From contig JAGHSG010000158.1 of the NCBI GenBank assembly GCA_018066005.1, positions 1 through 10,389 on the forward strand: a DNA stretch of 10,389 nucleotides. The letters are read 5' to 3'. Source of the DNA: Bacteroidales bacterium (lineage in GTDB: Bacteria > Bacteroidota > Bacteroidia > Bacteroidales > Paludibacteraceae). Numbering within the stretch: position 1 is the first letter of the stretch; each line of letters starts with the position of its first letter. Shown here piece by piece: positions 1 to 5,732 of this stretch. Both the position numbers and the translations under genes were made by a program. The notes below the pieces were generated by a model that saw only the letters and a list, made by a program, of their open reading frames with translations, was not told where the DNA came from and searched no databases.

Positions 1-1268
1 GTCTTACCGTGATCGACGTGTCCCATAACGGTCACAATCGGGCAACGATCGGTTATATCCTCCTCGTTAACCTCTTCATCGGCATTAATCTCTTCCGTCA
101 CTTTGGCGCTGACATATTCGGTGGTGAAACCGAACTCCTCTGCCACGAGGTTGATGGTCTCTGCATCCAGACGCTGGTTGATACTAACCATCACGCCCAG
201 CATCATACATGTACCGATAACCTTGGTTACAGGCACGTTCATCATCGTGGCCAAGTCGTTAGCCGTCACAAACTCCGTCAGTTTTAATACGGTAGATTGT
301 GCTTGCATTTCAGCGCGTTCTTCGTCGCGTTTCTCACGCTCCTGTTTACGGCGCTCGTTCTTGTGAATAGACGTTGCCGACTTGCTATGACGCTCGTTCA
401 GCGAAGCGTTAACACTCTTCACGTTACGACGTATCTCGTCATCGTCTATCTCCACTTTGAAGGTATGTTTATCTCTCTTCTTACCGCCTTTTTGGTTACG
501 TGCATCATTTACATCTACACGTCCCTGACGGATACGCTCACGTTTACGTTTCTCGTTGTTTTGAGAGTCTCCACCCGCATTGTTATTGCTGTCTTTTTGT
601 CCACTCTTGGCAGCAACTTGTTGTTGCGCTTTGCGTTGTTGTTCACGCTCCAAGTGCTCTTTTTTCTTCTCTTCCTTAGTCTTCTTGGTCGGACGAGTAG
701 CCTGATTGATAGCACTCAAATCAATCTTACCCAATACTTTCAGTTGCTGATTAGCAGCAGCCTCTGCTTTCCTGTCCCCCGAAGTCTTTGCCAGTTCAAC
801 AGGTTTAGCGGGTTGAGCCGGTTTAGCGGGTTTAGCAGGTTGAACAGGTTGAGCGGGTTGAGCCGGTTTTTCCTTTTTGGCAGGAGCGTCCTTCTTGGGC
901 TCTTGTTTAGGCTCTTTCTTGGGTTCCTCCTTAGCTGCCGGTTGGGGATTAAGATCAATCTTGCCCACAACCTTGGGTTGAGGCACTTCCGTAGCTATAT
1001 GCTCCGGTTCGGGCTTCTTCTCGGGTTTGGGTTCGATACTGACAGAAGCAGGCATTTCACGTTCTTGGCGCTCCTGGGCCATACGTTCTGCTTCCATTTT
1101 GATTGCCATGTCCTTGTTAAATTCCTTGGCGAGAAGCAGATACAAGTCGTCATCGATTCGCGTATTCGGATCGGTGGCGATCTCTTTACCCTGCTTTGCA
1201 CAGAAATCTACGGCCGTGGACATGCCGATGTTGAGTTCTTTACAAGCTTTGATGAGTTTTATTGCCAT
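1..1268 (-). CDS. infB: Translation initiation factor IF-2, N-terminal part (truncated by window edge)
   Basis: IF-2 is the GTPase that places initiator fMet-tRNA on the 30S subunit and promotes subunit joining. About 422 residues are visible from the ATG at 1268-1266 (MAIKLIKACKELNIG), and the frame stays open to the edge. Residues 1-50 look like the small N-terminal IF-2 domain (STAVDFCAKQGKEI). A low-complexity linker rich in P, A, K, E and Q follows (about 70-330), including a KPA/QPA repeat at 134-157. A second folded segment (TVLKLTEFVTANDLATMMNV, then VTKVIGTCMMLGVMVSINQ) is the conserved IF2_N domain. The last residues read RCPIVTVMGHVDHGK, the G1 P-loop, at about 408-422. The G domain and everything after it lie outside the window. 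A linker of this length is usual in Bacteroidota IF-2. It is the last visible gene of rimP-nusA-infB, 42 nt after nusA. The identification is firm because of the G1 motif and the operon context. Confidence 0.96.
   Translation of the reverse strand, partial: MAIKLIKACKELNIGMSTAVDFCAKQGKEIATDPNTRIDDDLYLLLAKEFNKDMAIKMEAERMAQERQEREMPASVSIEPKPEKKPEPEHIATEVPQPKVVGKIDLNPQPAAKEEPKKEPKQEPKKDAPAKKEKPAQPAQPVQPAKPAKPAQPAKPVELAKTSGDRKAEAAANQQLKVLGKIDLSAINQATRPTKKTKEEKKKEHLEREQQRKAQQQVAAKSGQKDSNNNAGGDSQNNEKRKRERIRQGRVDVNDARNQKGGKKRDKHTFKVEIDDDEIRRNVKSVNASLNERHSKSATSIHKNERRKQEREKRDEERAEMQAQSTVLKLTEFVTANDLATMMNVPVTKVIGTCMMLGVMVSINQRLDAETINLVAEEFGFTTEYVSAKVTEEINADEEVNEEDITDRCPIVTVMGHVDHGK
798..869 (-). repeat. 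Tandem 9-nt repeat in infB linker
   Basis: Eight consecutive 9-nt units encode the tripeptides KPA QPA QPV QPA KPA KPA QPA KPV (IF-2 residues 134-157). The units differ mainly at the first base of the first codon (aaa or caa) and at third positions. The period is a multiple of three, so gain or loss of a unit would change linker length without a frameshift. Such Pro/Ala/Lys linkers are common in IF-2. Confidence 0.85.
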
Positions 1269-1310
1269 AACGTTTAGTTAATTATGAGTTAAGAATTAAG
1301 AATTATGAGT
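1269..1310. repeat. nusA-infB spacer with direct repeat AATTATGAGTT
   Basis: The 42-nt spacer between the nusA stop and the infB start holds two copies of AATTATGAGTT, at 1280-1290 and 1301-1311 (21 bp apart), separated by AAGAATTAAG. The second copy runs one base into the nusA stop codon. No promoter or terminator is visible. This is simple AT-rich spacer repeat of the kind often found between Bacteroidales genes. Confidence 0.6.
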
Positions 1311-2567
1311 TTAGTCGTTTTCAAATTCGGCTTGGAGAACAGCGATAACATTATCGACGGTCTCTTCTTCGAGGTCGGTACCTTTGATCAGTTCGTCTTT
1401 GGTCTTGGCCAGAACGGCTTTTGCGGTGTCTAAGCCCATTGCCTTGAAGGCATCCAGTACCCATTGATCGATTTCATCGTTGAACTCGTCCAGATAGATA
1501 TCTTCGGTGTCTTGGTCATCCATCTCACGGTAAACATCAATCTGATAACCGGTCAGCATGCAAGCCAACTTGATATTGAAACCACCCTTACCGATAGCCA
1601 AAGAGACTTCATCGGGTTTGAGGTAAACATCGGCGTGTTTGGTTTCCTCGTCAATAGTCATCGAACTAATCTTGGCAGGAGCCAAAGCGCGTTGAATGAA
1701 CAGATTGATATTGGATGTGTAGTTAATAACGTCAATATTCTCGTTACGCAACTCGCGTACGATACCATGAATACGTGCACCTTTTATACCAACGCACGCG
1801 CCTACGGGGTCGATACGGTCGTCAAAACTCTCCACAGCCACTTTGGCACGCTCACCCGGGATACGGGCAATATTCTTGATGGCGATTAAGCCGTCATGTA
1901 CCTCGGGTACTTCCTGCTCAAACAGACGTTGTAAGAACAGCGGGCTGGTACGGCTCAAAATGATTTTGGGGTTTTGGTTTTTATTATCCACTTGTACTAC
2001 AACGGCACGAACAGCGTCGCCTTTGCGGTAGTAATCGGTGGGTATTTGGTTCTGTTTGGGCAAATACAGTTCGTTACCGTCTTCGTCCAAAAGCAGCATC
2101 TCTTTCTTCCATACTTGGTAGAGTTCGCCGCTAACTACCTGACCCAACATGTCGGAATAACGGAGATAGAGGTTTTCTTTTTGGAGTTCCAGAATCTTCG
2201 AAGCCAGTGTTTGGCGAAGATTAAGTATCATTCGGCGACCGAAAGAGGCAAATTCCACTTTATCGGTCACTTCCTCACCTACCTCGGCTTCGTCATCAAA
2301 TTTGAGTGCCTCGGACAACTCGATTTGCGTCTCGGGGTTAGCGACGTCGCCATCTTCCATAACAAGGCGGTTGCGATAAATCTCCAAGTCGCCTTTGTCG
2401 GGGTTAATAATAACATCGTAGTTAGCATCGGAGCCATACACTTTGGCGATTACACTACGGAACGAATCTTCCAGCACATTGATAAATGTCTGGCGGTCAA
2501 TGTTTTTGAGTTCTTTGAACTCTGAGAAAATGTCAATCAGGTTGATTGACTCTTGCGTTTTAGCCAT
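1311..2567 (-). CDS. nusA: Transcription termination/antitermination factor NusA
   Basis: NusA binds RNA polymerase and nascent RNA and modulates pausing, termination and antitermination. The 418-residue product has the standard order. An N-terminal RNAP-binding domain occupies about 1-135 (IDIFSEFKELKNIDRQTFIN near the start). The S1 domain spans about 140-207 (GQVVSGELYQVW ... GDAVRAVVVQVD). KH1 spans about 208-285 with GACVGIKGARI (256-266), and KH2 about 287-345 with AIGKGGFNIKLA (324-335). A helix-hairpin-helix-like acidic tail follows (about 365-415, LDTAKAVLAKTKDELIKG), and there is no second acidic repeat like that of E. coli. The ATG at 2567-2565 gives the expected MAKTQESINLIDIF start. 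The gene lies between rimP (53-nt spacer) and infB (42-nt spacer), the classic conserved cluster, presumably co-transcribed from the promoter upstream of rimP. No abnormality is seen. Confidence 0.98.
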   Translation of the reverse strand: MAKTQESINLIDIFSEFKELKNIDRQTFINVLEDSFRSVIAKVYGSDANYDVIINPDKGDLEIYRNRLVMEDGDVANPETQIELSEALKFDDEAEVGEEVTDKVEFASFGRRMILNLRQTLASKILELQKENLYLRYSDMLGQVVSGELYQVWKKEMLLLDEDGNELYLPKQNQIPTDYYRKGDAVRAVVVQVDNKNQNPKIILSRTSPLFLQRLFEQEVPEVHDGLIAIKNIARIPGERAKVAVESFDDRIDPVGACVGIKGARIHGIVRELRNENIDVINYTSNINLFIQRALAPAKISSMTIDEETKHADVYLKPDEVSLAIGKGGFNIKLACMLTGYQIDVYREMDDQDTEDIYLDEFNDEIDQWVLDAFKAMGLDTAKAVLAKTKDELIKGTDLEEETVDNVIAVLQAEFEND

Positions 2568-2610
2568 AAAATTATTTTTATTTTTTCGATTTTTTCGATA
2601 TTGTGATGAT

Positions 2611-2631
2611 TCAAGGTCACTTACACCTTGA
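2611..2631 (-). other. Small stem-loop across the rimP stop codon
   Basis: TCAAGGT (2611-2617) and ACCTTGA (2625-2631) are perfect 7-nt inverted arms around a 7-nt loop that contains the rimP stop codon (2621-2623). There is no U-tract immediately after it on the minus strand, and nusA follows, so it is not a convincing terminator. It could modestly affect nusA translation or mRNA processing, or be chance. Confidence 0.35.
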
Positions 2632-3052
2632 GGTCATAGCGGATATATTTCACGTCGCCGTACCCGAAAGTGAGGGTCTGTGTCTCTTTTTTGTTTTTCA
2701 CATCCACCGCAAACGTATCTTCGTCCACCGACACCAATTGACCGTGCAGTTTCTTGCCTTCTCCGGTCAGCAGTTCCACATCGTGTCCAAGATTCTTTTG
2801 GTACTGAATCTTGGTCTTGAAGGGGGCTGTCAGGCTGACACTGCCCACTTCCAAGGCATAATCCTCTTTATCGCCCAATTGGTCCACCAAATAGCGGTTC
2901 AGGTCAGCGCAGAAATCAACATCTACCACGCCGAGGCGGTCCACCTCCACGAGGATGTTTTGGTCCTTGTCAATCTCTAATGTTTGCAGTTCGTAATCGG
3001 TGTCTTTCAAGAAGTTTTCCACCAATGTTTTTACTTGTTCAACAGATACCAT
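2621..3052 (-). CDS. rimP: Ribosome maturation factor RimP
   Basis: RimP (DUF150/YhbC family) assists late assembly of the 30S subunit. The product is 143 residues, slightly short of the roughly 150 typical of the family. The N-terminal domain (MVSVEQVKTLVENFLKDTDY ... ILVEVDRLGVVDVDFCADL) includes the family's beta strand and the D/C-A-D helix. The segment ALEVGSVSLTAPFKTKIQYQ corresponds to the conserved EVSSPGLxRPL/FK region, here without the Pro-Gly. The C-terminal SH3-like domain is GKKLHGQLVSVDEDTFAVDV to FGYGDVKYIRYDLKV. The ATG at 3052-3050 opens the rimP-nusA-infB operon. Upstream is a roughly 100-nt leader and a good Bacteroidota-type promoter (3160-3190). The position directly before nusA makes the call secure despite the divergent EVGSVSL motif. 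Confidence 0.95.
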   Translation of the reverse strand: MVSVEQVKTLVENFLKDTDYELQTLEIDKDQNILVEVDRLGVVDVDFCADLNRYLVDQLGDKEDYALEVGSVSLTAPFKTKIQYQKNLGHDVELLTGEGKKLHGQLVSVDEDTFAVDVKNKKETQTLTFGYGDVKYIRYDLKV

Positions 3053-3062
3053 AGTATGTACT

Positions 3063-3090
3063 ATTTAGATATGTACAATGTACAATTTAT
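3063..3090. repeat. Dispersed 28-bp spacer repeat, copy 1
   Basis: Positions 3063-3090 match 6471-6498 at 27 of 28 bases in the same orientation; the only difference is A3069 versus T6477. The core 20-mer ATGTACAATGTACAATTTAT (3071-3090) is identical in both. Here the repeat lies in the untranslated leader of rimP, 10 bases before the start codon. Shorter relatives occur at 4523-4533 (GTACAATTTAT) and 6466-6475. Confidence 0.8.
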
Positions 3091-3120
3091 ATGCTATTTA
3101 GAAGTTCAATTTGCACGAAT

Positions 3121-3146
3121 TGAGGGAACCTTTTCGGGTCCCCTCA
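3121..3146 (-). promoter_or_regulatory. Hairpin at the 5' end of the rimP-nusA-infB leader
   Basis: On the minus-strand RNA the arms UGAGGGGACC and GGUUCCCUCA pair over 10 positions (nine Watson-Crick and one G-U) around the 6-nt loop CGAAAA. On the plus-strand RNA the same site has an A-C mismatch, so the structure is better formed in the rimP direction. It begins only a few bases after the predicted transcription start. No long U-tract follows, so a leader element or 5' stabilising hairpin is more likely than an intrinsic terminator. The function is inferred, not known. Confidence 0.55.
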
Positions 3147-3159
3147 TTCAAATCGACTG

Positions 3160-3190
3160 CAAAAGTACAAAAAATTTTTGATATATGCAA
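3160..3190 (-). promoter_or_regulatory. Predicted promoter of rimP-nusA-infB
   Basis: On the minus strand, TTG (3190-3188) is followed after 20 bp by TACTTTTG (3167-3160). This matches the Bacteroidota sigma-70-type -33 (TTG) and -7 (TAnnTTTG) elements with normal spacing. Initiation would fall near 3153, giving a leader of about 100 nt. It is the near mirror image of the plus-strand promoter at 3221-3251. Confidence 0.7.
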
Positions 3191-3206
3191 ATAAAAAACA
3201 AAAAAA

Positions 3207-3230
3207 ATATGCGCAAACGCTTGCACATAT
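3207..3230. promoter_or_regulatory. Imperfect palindrome between the divergent promoters (possible operator)
   Basis: ATATGCGCAA (3207-3216), ACGC, TTGCACATAT (3221-3230): the 10-bp arms are inverted repeats with one mismatch. The right arm contains the plus-strand -33 TTG, so a dimeric regulator bound here could block the ATPase promoter. No regulator is encoded nearby; this is a candidate only. Confidence 0.35.
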
Positions 3231-3251
3231 CAAAAAAAAATCGTACTTTTG
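3221..3251 (+). promoter_or_regulatory. Predicted promoter of the DUF4143 ATPase gene
   Basis: TTG (3221-3223), a 20-bp spacer, then TACTTTTG (3244-3251) match the Bacteroidota -33/-7 consensus exactly at the conserved positions. Initiation is expected near 3258, which leaves a leader of about 70 nt made largely of the TTGAACTTTTTT repeats. Transcription could continue into the serine ammonia-lyase gene. Confidence 0.7.
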
Positions 3252-3268
3252 CAACATGAAATAAAGAA

Positions 3269-3334
3269 TTGAACTTTTTTGTTCATAGGATTGAACTTTT
3301 TTATTAACAACTTTGAACTTTTTTTATTATGGAG
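3269..3334 (+). repeat. Three direct repeats of TTGAACTTTTTT at exact 22-bp spacing
   Basis: Identical 12-mers TTGAACTTTTTT start at 3269, 3291 and 3313, exactly 22 bp apart (about two helical turns). Only these first 12 bases of each 22-bp unit are conserved. The third unit runs into the ATPase start codon at 3329. GTTCA at 3281-3285 can pair with TGAAC of unit 1 or of unit 2, so alternative small hairpins are possible in the leader RNA. They lie downstream of the predicted transcription start, so they could act as operator sites or as a leader RNA element. Confidence 0.75.
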
Positions 3335-4519
3335 TATAAACGCGCTCAATACAAGCAAGTTACAGAACGATTAAAAGAGCCAAGATTACGGCTACAAGTC
3401 ATTATTGGCCCCCGTCAAGTAGGCAAATCCACCTTGATTCGTCAGGTTTTGGATACTATAAACATACCATTTGACGCTTACAACGCAGATGATGTAGTTA
3501 ATCCGGGACAAACATGGTTGTCAATGGTTTGGGAAAAATCAAGGATGAAACTTAAGCAAGGCAATGAATCCGAGCGATTATTGGTGATAGATGAAATTCA
3601 CAAAGTGCCTAACTGGAGTGAAACGGTAAAAGCAGAATGGGATAGAGATACTATGAATAAAACCAATCTAAAAGTGGTTCTTTTAGGTTCTTCGCGGATG
3701 CTATTAATGCAGGGATTATCTGAGTCATTAATGGGACGATATGAACTGATTCGTTTACCCCATTGGTCTTTCACAGAAATGAAGGACGCTTTCGGGTGGA
3801 CGATAGAACAATATATTTATTTTGGCGGTTACCCCGGTGCTGCTCCGTATATACAAGATTTGGCTCGCTGGAGACAATATGTTTTAGATTCGTTGATAGA
3901 ACCATCTATTGCTAAAGATGTAATTTATTCCACACGAATACTCAAACCCCAATTACTGCGACAATTATTTGAAATAGGCAGCAGTTATTCGGGGCAATTA
4001 TTGGCATTGAAAAAAATCGCTGCTCAATTGCAAGATGCAGGTAATCTGACCACTTTGGCAGGATATTTGGAATTGTTAGATCAGGCCGGACTATTGGTCG
4101 GATTACAAAAATATGCACAGGACAAGGCACGTAAGTACAATTCCATACCTAAATTTCAAGTTCACAACTCGGCATTGCGTAATGTATATGATGACTACAC
4201 CCCCGATGTAGCAATGGTCAATCCTGACATTTGGGGCCGTTTTGTAGAATCTGCTATAGGCGCCTATTTAGTCAGTCAGGCTCCTGTTTATGGTTATCAT
4301 GTGTATTATTGGCGAGATACCTCTAATGAGGTAGATTTCGTTTTACGAAGAAATACAAGAACAATTGCTATTGAAGTAAAGTCAGGAAGAAGGCAAAAAA
4401 ATCAAGGATTGGTACTTTTTGACGAGCAATTCAAACCTTGGCGCTCCATTGTTGTGGGTGGTGACGGTTTTACGGTAGAAGAGTTTCTATCTATGTCATT
4501 GAATGATTTATTCAGTTAA
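3329..4519 (+). CDS. AAA+ ATPase with C-terminal DUF4143 (COG1373-type), unknown function
   Basis: This 396-residue protein has the two-part layout of a large, poorly understood prokaryotic ATPase family. The N-terminal P-loop domain has Walker A GPRQVGKST (27-35), Walker B LLVIDEI (84-90), a sensor-like LLGSSRMLL (118-126), and the family's GRYELIRLPHWSF (136-148, usually GRv..i.l.PLSF). A winged-helix-like middle follows (about 205-265). The DUF4143 tail (about 280-380) contains WGRFVESAIGAYL and then EVDFVLRRNTRTIAIEVKSG, in which D336, E349 and K351 are spaced like a PD-(D/E)xK nuclease core; whether it cuts DNA is unknown. The ATG at 3329 follows an AT-rich leader with repeats. By eye the gene is AT-richer than its neighbours and interrupts a housekeeping neighbourhood, which suggests acquisition. 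The serine ammonia-lyase follows after 28 nt. The family call is firm; the role is not known, and no toxin or antitoxin partner is visible. Confidence 0.93.
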   Translation: MEYKRAQYKQVTERLKEPRLRLQVIIGPRQVGKSTLIRQVLDTINIPFDAYNADDVVNPGQTWLSMVWEKSRMKLKQGNESERLLVIDEIHKVPNWSETVKAEWDRDTMNKTNLKVVLLGSSRMLLMQGLSESLMGRYELIRLPHWSFTEMKDAFGWTIEQYIYFGGYPGAAPYIQDLARWRQYVLDSLIEPSIAKDVIYSTRILKPQLLRQLFEIGSSYSGQLLALKKIAAQLQDAGNLTTLAGYLELLDQAGLLVGLQKYAQDKARKYNSIPKFQVHNSALRNVYDDYTPDVAMVNPDIWGRFVESAIGAYLVSQAPVYGYHVYYWRDTSNEVDFVLRRNTRTIAIEVKSGRRQKNQGLVLFDEQFKPWRSIVVGGDGFTVEEFLSMSLNDLFS

Positions 4520-4547
4520 TACGTACAATTTATTTTTAGCAAAAAAG

Positions 4548-5732
4548 ATGAAAACAATCAAGGAAATATACCGTATCGGATACGGTCCGTCCAGCAGTCA
4601 CACGATGGCTCCACGGCGTGCAGCCGAGATATTTGCAGCCCGTCATCCCAATAATATGAATTGGGAAGTAACTTTATACGGCAGTTTAGGCGCCACCGGC
4701 AAAGGGCACTTGACCGATTGGGCTATTCTGCAAGTTAATCCGCAAGCACAAATCGTCTGGAAAAGTGACGAGTTCCTACCCTTCCACCCCAACGCCTTAC
4801 GCTTCCGCTGCTTCGATGCAGCCGGACACGAGGAGGATAACTGGGTCGTGTACAGCATCGGCGGCGGTGCTTTAGCCGAAGAAGGCAAGACGGAAGAATC
4901 GCCGGAGATATACGACCTTAACACGCTGACGGATATTCTTAACTATTGCGAGGAAAGCGGCAAAGCGTATTGGGAGTATGTCGAGCAATGCGAAAGTAAG
5001 GATATTTGGGAACACTTGCACGATGCGTGGGTCGTGATGCGCGAAGCCGTAGAACGCGGTTTAGATACCGAAGGCGTACTGCCCGGTCCACTTAACCTGC
5101 GCCGCAAAGCAGCCGCTTACTATGTCAAAGCCAGCGGATATAAAGATAACCTACGCACACGCGGTTTGGTCTTCTCGTATGCTCTGGCAGTAGCCGAAGA
5201 AAACGCCAGTGGCGGACGTATCGTAACGGCACCCACCTGCGGTTCATGCGGGGTCTTGCCTGCCGTTTTATATCACTTATGGAAAAGTAGAGAGTTCTCC
5301 GAAGCCCGTATATTACGCGCTATGGCAACAGCCGGACTGATAGGTAACGTAGTTCGCCAGAATGCCAGCATAAGCGGTGCCGAGGTGGGCTGTCAGGGCG
5401 AGGTAGGTGTGGCTTGTGCTATGGCTGCTGCTGCCGCTAACCAATTATTCGGAGGCAGCCCGACACAAATCGAATATGCCGCAGAGATGGGTTTGGAGCA
5501 CCACTTAGGGATGACTTGCGACCCCGTTTGCGGACTGGTACAGATACCTTGTATTGAACGTAACGCCTACGCGGCTGCACGCGCCCTGGATGCAAATATA
5601 TACTCATCCTTCACCGACGGTGTACATCGCGTGTCGTTTGATAAAGTGGTCAAAGTGATGAACCAAACCGGCCACGACCTTCCTTCGCTGTACAAAGAGA
5701 CGGCACAAGGCGGATTGGCGACCAATTTTTAA
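4548..5732 (+). CDS. sdaA: L-serine ammonia-lyase (iron-sulfur L-serine dehydratase)
   Basis: The enzyme deaminates L-serine to pyruvate and ammonia using a [4Fe-4S] cluster as Lewis acid, in the cytoplasm. The single chain of 394 residues has a short beta domain (IGYGPSSSHTMAP at 10-22, LYGSLGATGKGHLTD at 43-57) and then the alpha domain (about 160-394, TAPTCGSCGVLPAVL at 227-241). C282, C324 and C335 have the same spacing (42 and 11) as the cluster ligands of the Legionella enzyme and are the likely ligands. The chain ends GGLATNF, without the C-terminal cysteine that occupies the active site in that homologue. I chose the ATG at 4548 because it begins MKTIKEIYRIGYGPSSSHT, the normal family start. 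An in-frame ATG at 4503 would overlap the ATPase gene and add 15 unrelated residues. The gene lies 28 nt after the ATPase and converges with the pseudouridine synthase, overlapping it by 4 nt. Confidence 0.96.
   Translation: MKTIKEIYRIGYGPSSSHTMAPRRAAEIFAARHPNNMNWEVTLYGSLGATGKGHLTDWAILQVNPQAQIVWKSDEFLPFHPNALRFRCFDAAGHEEDNWVVYSIGGGALAEEGKTEESPEIYDLNTLTDILNYCEESGKAYWEYVEQCESKDIWEHLHDAWVVMREAVERGLDTEGVLPGPLNLRRKAAAYYVKASGYKDNLRTRGLVFSYALAVAEENASGGRIVTAPTCGSCGVLPAVLYHLWKSREFSEARILRAMATAGLIGNVVRQNASISGAEVGCQGEVGVACAMAAAAANQLFGGSPTQIEYAAEMGLEHHLGMTCDPVCGLVQIPCIERNAYAAARALDANIYSSFTDGVHRVSFDKVVKVMNQTGHDLPSLYKETAQGGLATNF

Noticed and set aside
297..1277. Long plus-strand open reading frame (326 codons) antisense to infB
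   Set aside because: It mirrors the repetitive infB linker; the product is Phe/Leu/Arg-rich with no recognisable domain, while the minus strand encodes clear IF-2 up to the GHVDHGK motif.
1974..2525. 183-codon plus-strand frame antisense to nusA
   Set aside because: It is a shadow of nusA; the opposite strand has full NusA S1 and KH motifs.
2568..2610. Intrinsic terminator in the T/A-rich rimP-nusA spacer
   Set aside because: The tract is a repeat of TTTTTTCGA on the plus strand and reads as A-rich in the transcript direction, so it is not a U-tract.
3269..3334. Possible CRISPR-like array
   Set aside because: Only 12 bp are conserved per 22-bp unit, the spacers would be 10 bp, and there are no cas genes.
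3329..4519. ATPase as part of a toxin-antitoxin pair
   Set aside because: No small partner gene lies beside it; the flanking genes are rimP and a serine ammonia-lyase.
4503..4547. Upstream ATG as start of the serine ammonia-lyase
   Set aside because: It would overlap the ATPase gene and add 15 residues unlike the family; the family start MKTIKEIYRIG lies at 4548.
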